A stretch of DNA of 64,000 nt from Vesta saturnalis (Eukaryota > Arthropoda > Insecta > Coleoptera > Lampyridae), in contig JARFJB010000534.1 in NCBI GenBank assembly GCA_036346205.1, positions 426,001-490,000 of the forward strand, in the 5' to 3' direction. Shown in pieces: positions 22,678-33,041 of the stretch (the stretch's first letter is position 1; each line of letters begins with the position of its first letter). The translations under genes and the position numbers were made by a program. Below the pieces are notes generated by a model. The model saw only the letters and a list, made by a program, of their open reading frames with translations. It had not been told where the DNA came from and did no database searches.

Positions 22678-22986
22678 TCATGAGCCCCCTCGGTTGTACC
22701 ACAATTTATACGGAGATTGTCCATCATTTGTGGAACCCGTACGGTTAATTACGTAACACGCCGTGTTTATTGTTTCTGCCAATAAACTTAAGGGTAAATC
22801 CTTATTCGAATACAACATGGTCCTGGTAGCTTCCACTACTGTTCTCATTTCACGGTCAATTGAGCCATTTTTTTCGGTTGTATATGGCCTCGCACACCTA
22901 AGCGTAATACCACGATCACGAAATAGTTTCTTGAGAGTATAATTAACAAATTCAGTGATATTATCACACATGGACGCCTTGACCAC
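22678..22986 (-). pseudogene. Copia integrase, core C-terminal part
   Basis: The 102-codon frame contains DNITEFVNYTLKKLFRDRGI, then RPYTTEKNGSIDREMRTVVE. This is the copia integrase SDNG-EF ... APYTP-QNG--ER--RT--E pattern. The final catalytic Glu position appears as Asp (REM preceded by ID), so the core looks inactive. Confidence 0.82.
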
Positions 22987-23524
22987 ATGACCAGCTGTCT
23001 AGCACTAATTTAAGAAGGATTTTCAGTGATCTGCAACTTTAAACGTCTTTTGTAAAAAGAAAACTCTCCTAATCTTTGTGAAATAGTCCTAAACACTAGT
23101 ACATAGTGCTGACCTCCAAGTGATGAATTCTCTATCGGACCACACATATCTCCATTTATTAACTCACCAGGCCGTGGAAACTGTCTGTTGTTTTTCTAAC
23201 ACGCATGCCTCACAAAACATATCGGTAGCTCTAGGTTTGATTTCTCTGCTCTAGCTGAAATAGTCTATTTTTGACATGACCAAACAACTACGGTTCTTTA
23301 TTTTTCATGAACATACATTTGTCTTTCTTTGGCAAGAAAACGTAACCTATTCTTACTATACATGACACTGACAGATCTCTTCCAAGTTTTGGAACAAACC
23401 ATACTTTTTCAAGAACTCTTATCTCTTTGAGATGTATATTGTGGTGCTCCAGAGTCAGCTATAAAATATTCTTTACTCTCACTGCTTACTATATAACATG
23501 GAAAAGTTTCCTTCTTCCTTAAAC

Positions 23525-24290
23525 TTACTCATTTCGTTTAGATTTGTAAACTGAAGGGTAGTGGGGTCCTTTCAATACAAAACACTTTATGGTCTTCTTA
23601 CAGTTTGCATCCTGATTCATCACACCACGTGCTGGCGTTCCAAGGCGCTTCTTTGCAGTTTGTAAAGATTGTCCACTTAAGGCTGTCTTTAACTTGGGCT
23701 CAAGGCGAGACTCTATCAAGCGAACACGCTCAATAAGTAAATCAATACTTCGCGCGTGAATATCAATGCTCTTCCACGCACTCTTGAACTCAAGGAATCC
23801 TTTAGGTACTTCACTCATAATTCTGGACATTAATCAGCTAATACATTTCCGTTGTGCTTCTGCAACTCTTCATTTACTTCTCTAAGTGTTGTCTCTGTAA
23901 CCTAGATATATGCTTAGTGAGATCTTTATCTTCTGACAAACCTAAATTAAATAATTTCTCTATCGTTCGATCCAAACGCTGACTCGATGATTGTTCAAAT
24001 ACGCTAAATCCATACATCATCCAATGCAATCACTTGAGCCCTAGAGTCATCTTTTTCAAATGGCGTCAATTTAACTTTATAAGCACACAGATCCTATTCA
24101 GAAGTGTCTTCAGGTAGTGCAGAGGGAGCAATGGGTTTTCCCCCAATAATGGTTAAGGCACCGCAGTGTTTCAACACCAACTTCATTTGCCTCTTCCACC
24201 GTCTCCAAAACTGAACTCCATTCAACTTGTCTACGTGAAACTTCTATCTTTAATTTTTAAAAGAAAACATGGAGATTTGGGCCTATAACC
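23525..24290 (-). pseudogene. Copia gag region
   Basis: Near 24,240 the translation reads FKRLNGVQFWRRWKRQMKL, resembling the copia gag start (L-G-N--TW---M). The frame at 23830-23525 continues with EFKSAWKSIDIHARSIDLLI and LIESRLEPK, and ends in a decayed zinc knuckle (CFVLKGPHYPSVYKSKR, where CFVCGKKGHYA-VCKSKR would be expected). Confidence 0.7.
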
Positions 24291-24360
24291 TTTTGATGAT
24301 AATCCATATTTGCTTTTAGATAGGATGAATTTATTTTCAAGTTTTATTGTTGACAACTTA

Positions 24361-24438
24361 TTATCTCAATATTTTTCATTGTTTACTGTATATTTTTAAA
24401 TTTATGATAACAATATAAACAGTGGGAAACTTCAATTG
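24361..24438 (-). repeat. Copia 5' LTR (short)
   Basis: Partner of 20573-20658. On the minus strand it runs from TGAAGTTTCC to about TTGTCAACA (24347), giving a TG...CA unit of about 92 bp. Confidence 0.55.
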
Positions 24439-24529
24439 TTATAATCCACCAACATCAAGTTATTTAGCCACCGTTAGCTTCAAACCTCTATTTTTATTTT
24501 TATTAAATATTTAACAAAGATTTTTCGGT

Positions 24530-24860
24530 TTGTATGAGGTGATGAGATCATCTCCAAAATGGATGGTAGATTATAGTCCAAAAATCATAATCCTGGTTAT
24601 ATTTTAACTCATTTGGCTTACTTATTGAAAAATAAATTCAAACCTACTACAAAATGAGAGTTAACTTATACCGGTGTCTTCTTAAGAGATGATCGAAATA
24701 CTCCCAAAATTGGTGGGATATTTTGTTATCTAGAAATGCTAATCCTGGGCAAATTTCAACTTAGTATATTTGTTCAGAAATATATGCAAACAAAAATGGA
24801 TGGGATGATTGATTATTGTTAATTACTAATTCTGACAAGGTGAATATTTTTTTGTAGTTC
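24530..24860. repeat. Degenerate tandem repeat, about 150 bp unit
   Basis: Two to three diverged units share the order: AAAATGGATGG/AAAATTGGTGGG, then ATAATCCTGG/CTAATCCTGG, then TTTTAACTCA/TTTCAACTTA. The third unit is truncated. Confidence 0.55.
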
Positions 24861-26220
24861 ATTTTCCCTGTTGCTGGCTTGTTAATGTTCTCATCTGTCC
24901 ATAACATTCTTACTTCCGTTGCTGAACGTTTTTTAACAATTTTTTTCTAACTCTGCTTACTACAATTTTAGTTAAAAATTAAAACTTTGTCAAAATTCCC
25001 ATTTTCCCCGCTTTCTCCTATTTTACGCTTTGGTGGCAAATCCTTACTGGTCGAAGGTAATACAAATAGGATACTCACCAGCTAAGGCATTTCTATGTCT
25101 ACTATGAAAATAATTCGATAAAAAGTCGTTAAACATCTACATAAATTAGAACACAGGTTAACTCCCTTGGTATACAATTTCAATATACTAATTTCAAAGA
25201 TAAATGACAAAAACCTAAAAGAAATACTGGAACGTCGCTACTAAATTTAAAACTTATTCTTAAATTACGTCACGTTAGCTTATAATTGACGAAAAAGTTC
25301 TAATCTTTATTCTTGTTGCTAATTTATTTAATCACGATAATTACGTAATCGTACGAAATGCCTTAAATCTAACGGCGCATGGCTGTGTTAGTTGTAAAAC
25401 TACTAACTGCAGTATAGTTTAATCTGAAATCAAGTATGAAATCAAAGCTGATCCAGTTTGCCAAATAAATGTTTCCAAACGAGTCACTTTCAATGAGTCA
25501 ATTATCAATCTGAACCTACAAAATAATATGTTAGCCTATTGACTTACTTCACAACCTTCGTACTTTTCGTTGTCTTCATCAAAAATAAAAAAAATTAAAA
25601 GAAGTTACTCAAATTTAAATGCATTTAATCAATAATACAAACCAATTTACCTAGGTATCAGGTTTAACTTCACAACAAAAATATAACCAATAATTTTACA
25701 GTTTAATTTTATCTAGACCTTAAAGCATTATAGTACTTTGGGATCTAGACAGAAATGAAAACGATTTTTGAACAAGGATAAATTATTGTATAAATATTTT
25801 AAATGATCATCAGTAATCATCTAAAAATTATCTCTTATAAGCATGAGACGTGTATAAAATGGTCGAGATTCATTTCCTAATAAACTTAAAATATAAACGA
25901 ATGAGTACTTGATAACTTATTCAAAATTGCATGCTTGAGGCTTATTTGAAACTTTGCCAAGAAAGGTTATATAAAGCTGAACAATACGTTTACACATTTT
26001 CCTATTAAATGATCGTTATTCAGGGATTGAGAACGAGCTCTTAAATTCCACTTTAGGATATCGATATACTGGTAGTTTTATACCTTTGAAACATGCAGCT
26101 GTTTCCGAAATGTTTAACAAAAACGGCTGCTGGATTGTTTCCAAAATTCAATCAGGTTTAAAAGAAATAAAATAAAACTAAATACGAAATCTTAATAGCG
26201 TTTATTATCGTTCTAGAATT
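24861..26220. other. No gene seen
   Basis: AT-rich intron sequence without recognisable coding or repeat partners in the window. Confidence 0.4.
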
Positions 26221-26237
26221 CTCTTGGATACTACCAT

Positions 26238-26555
26238 ACATATGCACACACGCACCCCCGCCCTACACGCACGACACTTACACAACACACCACACACGCG
26301 CGCGCTCACACACACACACACACACACACACCACTCACTCACTCACTCACTAACTCACTCACACACACGCACGCGCGCACACATGAACGCACGCGCACAC
26401 ACACACAGACGCACGCACACTCACACACATTCACATATGTGCACATACAGGCACACTTACTCACTCGCATACACACACACACACACACACAACCCCTCCC
26501 CCCCCCCCCACACAAACAAACAAACACACACACACACACACACACGAATGCACGC
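26238..26555. repeat. CA-rich compound microsatellite
   Basis: Runs of CA with CACT, CACG and GCAC variants and a C-tract near 26,500. The open frames across it are repeat artefacts. Confidence 0.95.
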
Positions 26556-26668
26556 ACACAACTTGCTCGACCTCGGTAAAACTTTGTCAAACGTAACGTA
26601 ACGTAAGATAATAAGTCGATTTAACGATAGTTAACTATGTCGATTGTATAACCTATACGTACATATGT

Positions 26669-27101
26669 ATATGTAATTAAAAATTATTATTACTGCGCCA
26701 TCAAGGTTCAAGCACCAATCGATGTAAACTTTATCTTTATGTATGTAGAACTGATGTAAATTCTAAATATAATGAGATTACAATCAAATTACTTATATTA
26801 ATGGAATATGAGCCTGCAATATCGCAAGTCAAGTTGCTTTGGTATGTGTGAATACTTACGATATTGTAGGCTCACATTCCATTAATATAAGTAATTTGAT
26901 TGTAATCTCATTATATTTAGAATTTACATCAGTTCTACATACATAAAGATAAAGTTTACATCGATTGGGGCTTGAACCTTGATGGCGCAGTTGATTAGCG
27001 CGGTACTCTAGCAAAGTACAGGTCGTAGGTTCGAATCCTACTTGAGGTAAACTTTTTATTTATGTATTTAATAAAATTAATAATAATTTTTAATTACATA
27101 T
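26669..27101 (+). mobile_element. SINE A fold-back: inverted pair of copies
   Basis: Two arms of about 131 bp (26693-26825 and 26859-26989) are inverted copies with about three mismatches around a spacer of about 33 bp. Both arms include the SINE A 5' leader and the same non-SINE flank. The right arm continues into a full tRNA-like core and tail. In the left arm the core is deleted, but the outermost tail (ATATGTAATTAAAAATTATT from 26669) is present, so the whole structure once was a longer palindrome that lost about 90 bp on one side. Confidence 0.85.
26976..27048 (+). ncRNA. Perfect 73-nt tRNA cloverleaf inside SINE A (anticodon AGC)
   Basis: Acceptor ACCTTGA/TTGAGGT (7 bp, two wobbles), D stem GCGC/GCGC, anticodon stem GTACT/AGTAC with loop CTAGCAA, 5-nt variable loop, T stem GTAGG/CCTAC with loop TTCGAAT. 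The anticodon AGC would read Ala codons, but position 3:70 is C:G rather than the G:U needed for alanine charging. It is flanked by SINE leader and tail and lacks an immediate T-run, so I read it as a SINE promoter core rather than a translation tRNA. Confidence 0.75.
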
Positions 27102-28434
27102 TTACCTTTGAACTTATTCGTTCATAACAAAAACTTATAATAATATGTATATGTAGGTTGGAAAATAAAAATGATGGTTAATTCAAGGTCTAGATCTCTA
27201 TTTTCATATGATCAATAATAAATCGATCATTTTTGCTCTCTACCTCAGATACATTACAGCTTTTCTCCACAAAATTACGTAATTAAGTTATATTTACGCA
27301 TATGAATTCATATGTTTTACGTTAAAAACAAATGCACTTGTATATATGTGGAAATATAATTGTTTAAAAGGGAATTAGGTAATCCAAAAAGTAATATATT
27401 AGGTATACAAATAATTAATGTGTTACATTCCGGTTGCCCACCCCACAAATTTTTTATAACGTCGATTACTACAAATTGTTTGGAAAAATTATCCTAGCTT
27501 AGAAGCATTCATATACCTCACTTTACATATTACGAAAAATCTTAAACTGCAAAAACACGCCGAGCTTACAAGTCCTACTGGGTATGTTCATTGAACTTGC
27601 TCTTGGTTTATTCTAACTCCGTGACGTCTTTTAGATCATTTAGCGTGATGTTAAAATTATAGCTAAAAGGGGTAGAATTATATGAGGAATAATATTTTCT
27701 TTTCAATCATAAAATTTGTAGAATTAGTAAAAATAGCATCATAATCAATTTTAGGAATGTTGCACGTTTCCTCTAAAATGGGGTTAAATTTTTTAATTGG
27801 TCATAGAGTAGCATGGCCATAAATAGGAAGTGAGATTTGAAAGCAGTAAATTGAAGGAATGAATTTGAGTATATAATATGGTTTGACGTTAGTGCGTTGC
27901 CTTTGGGGCAGTGGTGACAGCAATGAAGGTTTGACGGGTATGGGAAACGTTATTTACCTCGCGAATAACGCAGATATTTTGAAAGTTTTATCTTAATATC
28001 TTGTGTAAGTTGTAGTAAATTTGATTGACGTATCGGAATAAGTTATTCTTTAGGCTAGATTTGGAATATTTTGGGATAATTTGATAACCAGCATTTTACT
28101 TGGTGAAGTATAATTTTATTCATTTATTTTTAATATGATATCGTCAATGAAGTTGACTTAAGATTGGTTGTAAATAAAACTATCGTAACAAAGTAATGAT
28201 ATGAATTAAACTTCATTGTCGCTTTAAAAATAGTTTGCATACTTTAAAAATTTAGATTTAGTAAATTCACAAGCAATTGTAAAGGTGCACCTTTGATTAT
28301 TGACCAGTTTCTAAGCTTTATTCGCGCGATTTGGACTAAATGGACAATTAAAAAGAGTTCTAAAATTTACGTTAAAGAAGATACTGGAGAGGTCTACGTG
28401 TTAGGACACTACACGTTTAAACGCAAAGATTAAA
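27102..28434. other. Mostly unassigned; contains dispersed repeat C copy 1
   Basis: No coding. 27640-27790 resembles the tandem pair at 34.96-35.52 kb (shared AAAATTATA...GGGTAGAATTATATGAGGAA and TTTTAGGAATGTTG). Confidence 0.5.
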
Positions 28435-29110
28435 TTAAATTTGTATCTTTTTTTTTACTTCAGTATTATTAAAGATTTGTAAGCCATTGAATGCATTGTT
28501 TTGATGTATGTCTAATAAAAGATGATTCAGAGTTGATCTCAGAATCTTGTACCTACATTTTCTAGATTTTAAGGGGGTTTTAAAATAAATATACGATAGT
28601 AGTAGGTATACTGTTCTTCTGGAGCTGTGTCTAGCAAATTGTAAAGCAATATTGGTTACTATTTGATGTAAAGTTCTTCTGTATACGAGTGTTATTTCGA
28701 AAGGGTATTGACCTTTGTAGTTAATACTCAAGGTGATGATGCTTTCAATTAACGTTATTTCTTATATAACTAATTGCCGCCTGGTAAATTTAAATCTGTT
28801 ATTTGATTTATTAATTGAATTGGAAACATAATTTTGGATTTTAGTGGTGCCATACTGATGATGTGAATGAGAAAACCAAGTATTCTTAGCAAATGTGACC
28901 TGAGATGGTCTCAAAGAATGTAATACAGTAGCACAATAGTCTTTGTAATACCAATAATACAAAGAAAGAATTGAAATGATTCTTCTATGCTGACGGGACT
29001 ATGTCAGGCGTTAAGGACTGGTCATTCATAAGCCTAATCGCCCGTCTTTGAATATGGTTAATGATATTAAGAGCGTATTGGAGAGCACTACTGAGGTAAA
29101 AATTATATTC
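28435..29110 (-). pseudogene. Non-LTR retrotransposon C-terminal fragment
   Basis: Near 29,090-28,990 the minus-strand translation reads YLRSALQYALNIINHIQRRA, then IRLMNDQSLTPDIVPS. The next frame (28962-28762) gives YYKDYCATVLHSLRPSQVTF, then AKNTWFSHSHHQY. This is the VQRRAIRL--D--LT--L ... LFYRYY-G-CS-EL----P pattern that ends insect non-LTR ORF2 proteins. Stops and frame changes show decay. Confidence 0.65.
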
Positions 29111-29371
29111 TAGACAAAGTCGACTTTAGATAAAGGGTTGTCACCCAATATAGAACCATGCAAAGATGTGATGAATATATACCAAAGTTTTTACTCATGG
29201 CTTTAGCTAGAGACCAAAATTTACGACTAACCAAAGTGCATGTAGCTATCTCATGGCATTTTTGATCGAGCAACATTTTAGCTTTCGTGTCATAACGAAT
29301 ATTATTTACTAAACTACTTTTATGTAGCAATTTTTGTGGCATAAATAAATTAATTGTGAGTAAGAGTTTAA

Positions 29372-31650
29372 CCCTGTCAATACTAACGCGACATATACGT
29401 CCCAGTGGACTTTCAAAAAATTCTGTTGGTTTTAAAACGTGTTAATTTATCATTAGATCGTGTCCCGTCCGTCATTTGTGTTGCACTCGAGCATTTCCGA
29501 CCAGTCCTCATCGATTCGGCCATCCTGTAGTATTTAGTTTGTGTTTATTCTCAAGCGGTTGTTCACCTAACCTACAATATTGTGCTTTTCGTGTAATTTG
29601 TTGAGTAGTAGTGGGAATCTTTCGATTAAAACGTAAGTAAAATGTACAGTTAATATTTGTTGAATTGGCTGCATTTATTTTACGTACAACTTTGTTATCA
29701 ATAATTATTAGATCTGGGATATATGTGTCCTACTAGTCTTTTGCAATGGTCTCATATGTGCCATTAGTCGTAAGTGAAATTAATACTTGTTTTCTACTAG
29801 AATGAGTAAACGTCTATCTGAAAAAGAGCTACTTGAACTGGCTCAAAATTCATCTAACATTGAAGACCCGTTTAATGATAGCGAAGATTACGACGATCCG
29901 GATTTTATGCCTAGCAGTGATAGCGACTTGAGTGCGAGTGAATATGAAAAAAGAGGAGAAAAAAGAAAAATCCTATATCTTTCGGAAAGTGCAGGAAACT
30001 CCTCGTCTGAAAGCGAGTCAAGTGACGAGACTACCAGGGATATTCAATAACCAGCCAACGAAGTCCTTTTATGGAATAATTTGGATACGATGAATAATTT
30101 CAAACCTAGAAAGCAGATCCCAGCTTTCAAAGCTCCAGTGGTTTTAGCCAACATTGACAGAAGTTGCTCAAAACTTGATATATTTTTAAAACTTTTCCCA
30201 AGAAGTTTACTACTTATATTGCGCAAAATACGAATATCCGACTAACAATGCAAGGAGACATGATTCCGTCTACAAATGCCTCTGAAATCATGATTGTATT
30301 AGATTGCACGCTTATCATATGCTATAATCGTTTACCCCAATTTTCGGATTATTGGTCAAGCAAGAGGAGTTTACTTTCTGAAATGTATTATACAGACTCA
30401 CAAAAACCCACTGATTGCTCCAAAACCTATTATGTGGACGATATTGTCTGCTGTTTGAAGAAAACATTTCAAGTAGCCATGAGCCCAAGTTCTAACCACA
30501 GCATCGATGAGTCAATGGCAAAATTCAAAGGAAGATCAAGCCTCAAACAATATTTGTCGCCCAAGCCTATAAAAAGAGGCATAAAAATTTGGGAAATGTG
30601 TAACTCAAAAACTGGACATGTTTATAATATGGACATTTACTCGGGTAAAGAGCTTGAAGCAAACGTTAACAATACTTTAAGCGAACGAGTAGTTCATAAA
30701 TTAATAGACTATATTCCAAATGATGAGAAGACTTCCATTTGCTTTGCCAGATTTTTTACATCATTGAAACTTATTAATAACTTGCCATTTGCTGCAGTGG
30801 GTACGTGCATGCGAAACCGAAAAAATGTTCTAAAATTTGAAGGAAGCATGGAGAGAGGCGATCACAAAGCTATGGGAAATATGTATGACATAACTGCCTA
30901 CTTGTGGAAACACACGAAAGAAGTTCTTGTATTGAGCAACAGTCACGATAGTGAAACAACAGATGTTTATAAGTAAATGAAAAATGGAGAGAACAAAGTT
31001 ATTAACTGCCCAGAAGCGATTGCTTTCTATAACGACCACATGGGGGGGGGGGGGGGTGGGAGTAGATATCTCCGATCAGCTTACAACTCTGTACGACTTT
31101 GATAGAAAGTCGACGAAATGGTGGTGAAAAGTCTTCTACAAACTCTTGATGACTGCCATTGTAAATGCTTCCATATTGCACAATAAAACAATACACAAAA
31201 AAGAACCATTTATAACGTTTCTCATCTATCTTGCTGAAAAATTGATTGGGCGTGGTCGTGAAAATGCTGTTGTAAGAAAATGTTGTACTGGAAGGCGATC
31301 AACTTCAGCTATTACTAAATGTTGGGAACCATCTTCCTGTTTAAGTAAAAACCCGTCGCAGATACAGTAGGTGTGCAACACAAAAAGTAGAAAAACGTAC
31401 TACCATGTGCCAAACGTGTAACCACACTTAACTGTTACTTTTCTTTAAGTTTTTTTAGCGCATATTAGTATGTTAGTATTTTAGTTCTTCAAAAAATTTG
31501 TTTATTTTATGTAAGAACTTTGTTTATTTCATATTCAATAAAATTCAGCTGAAATATACTGTCCTTATTTATGGGACTATTGGAATTTATGTGTCCCGGA
31601 TAAGAAGTCCAGTGGGATATATGTGTCCCAGACGAAAATTTCGAAAACCG
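29372..31650 (+). mobile_element. piggyBac-like element 3, right end missing
   Basis: TTAA (29368-29371) precedes CCCTGTCAATACTAACGCGA. The subterminal ACATATACGTCCCAGTGGAC is mirrored at 31,608-31,635 (GTCCAGTGGGATATATGTGT). The last 20 or so bases and the right TTAA are absent; SINE B sequence begins there (31664). Confidence 0.75.
29802..31400 (+). pseudogene. piggyBac transposase 3 (broken)
   Basis: ATG 29802 starts MSKRLSEKELLELAQNSSN, followed by an acidic Ser/Asp/Glu-rich segment. HSIDESMAKFKGRSSLKQY holds the first Asp. The second site reads CFARFFTSL where (V)DNFFTSL is expected, so the second Asp is lost. The third site (VDISDQLTTLYD) follows a run of about 14 G at 31,027 that replaces the usual GG and shifts the frame. 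Stops occur at 30,048 and across 30,200-30,300. The element cannot encode an active enzyme. Confidence 0.8.
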
Positions 31651-31663
31651 AATTTTGAAAAAT

Positions 31664-31812
31664 CCAAAACAACCACACCCATCTTTAATCCCACCATGCA
31701 TATATACGTAATGTATGTATGTATGCTGGGAATTCTGATTGTGGCTGAAGGAGCTCGGAAAGCTTGAGCAGCCCGCCGGGAATGAAATACGCGGCCTTTT
31801 CCTTTTTTCCCC
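31664..31812 (+). mobile_element. SINE family B, 5'-truncated copy
   Basis: It is the inverse of the body at 920-1110: CCACACCCATCTTTAATCCC, CGTAATGTATGTATGTATGC, then GGAATGAAATACGCGGCC and a pyrimidine tail TTTTCCTTTTTTCCCCTC. The tRNA head is absent. It abuts the broken right end of piggyBac 3. Confidence 0.8.
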
Positions 31813-31904
31813 TCTTAATTTGCAATGAGATGAACTTTTCCTATGTTAATAATTTCGTGAAGTTGCTTACAATACAATCTTACGGTATAATTCAGAAATT
31901 AGGG

Positions 31905-32420
31905 TGCCCATGTGGCTACATAATATGAAAGTTAGACAAAACAATCCAAAGAGAAAAAGATTGAAAACAAGCAAGCTACTCAAACACCGAAACAACAACC
32001 AAACAATCAACAAATTCACACAAAAACTGCAAACCTGCAAACACCAACAAAAAAACTGGTCAATAGGGAACACACAAAAGCTTAGAAACAAATCAAAGAA
32101 AAAAACATGCAAGGGTTACTCAACAATCAAACAAAACAATCAATAACGAAGAAACTATCAAACAATAGAACTAACCAAGCAACAACACTCAAACCAACGA
32201 GCGACTCAACGGAGGCACATACAATCACAAGCAAACCGAACTACCAACAAAAAGAAATTAAACAAACACTAAGAAACAAACTCGCCAACAAAGATAGAAA
32301 AACCACAAACGCACGAACAGAAACTAGCAAACCAGCAAACTAACCAACAAACTGAGAAAACATCCAAACGCTCACATACAAACACAAATCACAAACACAA
32401 ATAAGCAAGCGACTTAATTC
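31905..32420. repeat. A+C-rich, T-poor block
   Basis: For about 500 bp the plus strand is almost entirely A and C, with T and G rare, giving ORFs rich in Asn, Gln, Lys and Thr. CAA/AAC-type words recur (AACAACCAAACAATCAACAA) without a fixed period. I regard the ORFs as composition artefacts. Confidence 0.8.
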
Positions 32421-33041
32421 AAAGTAAGAATGTTAACCAGACAATATCGATGACTCATACTTACTAATCTCCCGAAAATTGTGTGCCGTTGAAAACAAAT
32501 TAAGAGAAACGTGTAAGTTACACTATTATGTGATCATTAAAAATATCAAGGACAGATGGGAGAACACCTAAAGTCATTAAAAACAATTATTTCTAATGAA
32601 TATCTCAGAAAAATTGAAAAATTAACTTGACTTTGAAAAAACAGACATTTAAATCAACTTTTAAACCAAACAAAAATTAGCTAAAGCAGATTTTAACGAG
32701 AGAGAATGGAACGTGGAATACTATCCTATTACACGTTCTGCAAGTGCTGCCCAAGGTGTTCGGATTTTACTAGTATTGCCGTTTATGTGCCGTGTCGAAC
32801 TTTGTGTTCGATTGTATGATTTAGAATTATTTTACCCAGGGATTTGTTTTGTTTTTAACATCTTGTTTTTGGATTTTTATCAATAGATTTAATATGTCTA
32901 GTGTAATAGGTTTTTCTAAGAAAATCCGAAAACGTTCTTCCCTGATACTTCAATGAGCGAATACTTTCTAATCAATTACTGTTATTGCTATTATTAGTGC
33001 AGACGTTTAGAATGAGACTTAAGAAATACTTTTTTTTACAG
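32421..33041. other. End of SMYD4 intron 1
   Basis: No element recognised. A T-rich tract and ACAG form the acceptor at 33,030-33,041. Confidence 0.5.

Larger units (their letters stand above)
20563..24445 (-). mobile_element. Ty1/copia retrotransposon, degenerate, with very short terminal repeats
   Basis: Reading right to left the order is LTR-like repeat, gag, integrase, reverse transcriptase, RNase H, LTR-like repeat, which is copia order. The flanking direct repeats (24361-24438 and 20573-20658) share TTATCTCAATATTTTTCATT and a run of about 80 bp. The left repeat follows the RNase H stop directly, supporting them as LTRs of roughly 90 bp. The coding is broken in many places and is split near its 3' end by a non-LTR fragment (21080-21390). 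Confidence 0.8.
19716..33041 (+). other. SMYD4 intron 1 (13.3 kb, transposon-filled)
   Basis: Donor GTAAGA at 19716, acceptor TTTTTTTTACAG ending at 33041. It contains a copia element, non-LTR fragments, a SINE fold-back, a piggyBac element and a low-T block, listed separately. Confidence 0.85.

Noticed and set aside
26224..26601. 125-codon open frame rich in His and Thr
   Set aside because: It is the translation of a CA-rich microsatellite, open in several frames on both strands; not a gene.
31904..32343. Asn/Gln/Lys/Thr-rich open frames
   Set aside because: They follow from the T-poor composition (stop codons need T) and show no domain or codon-level conservation.
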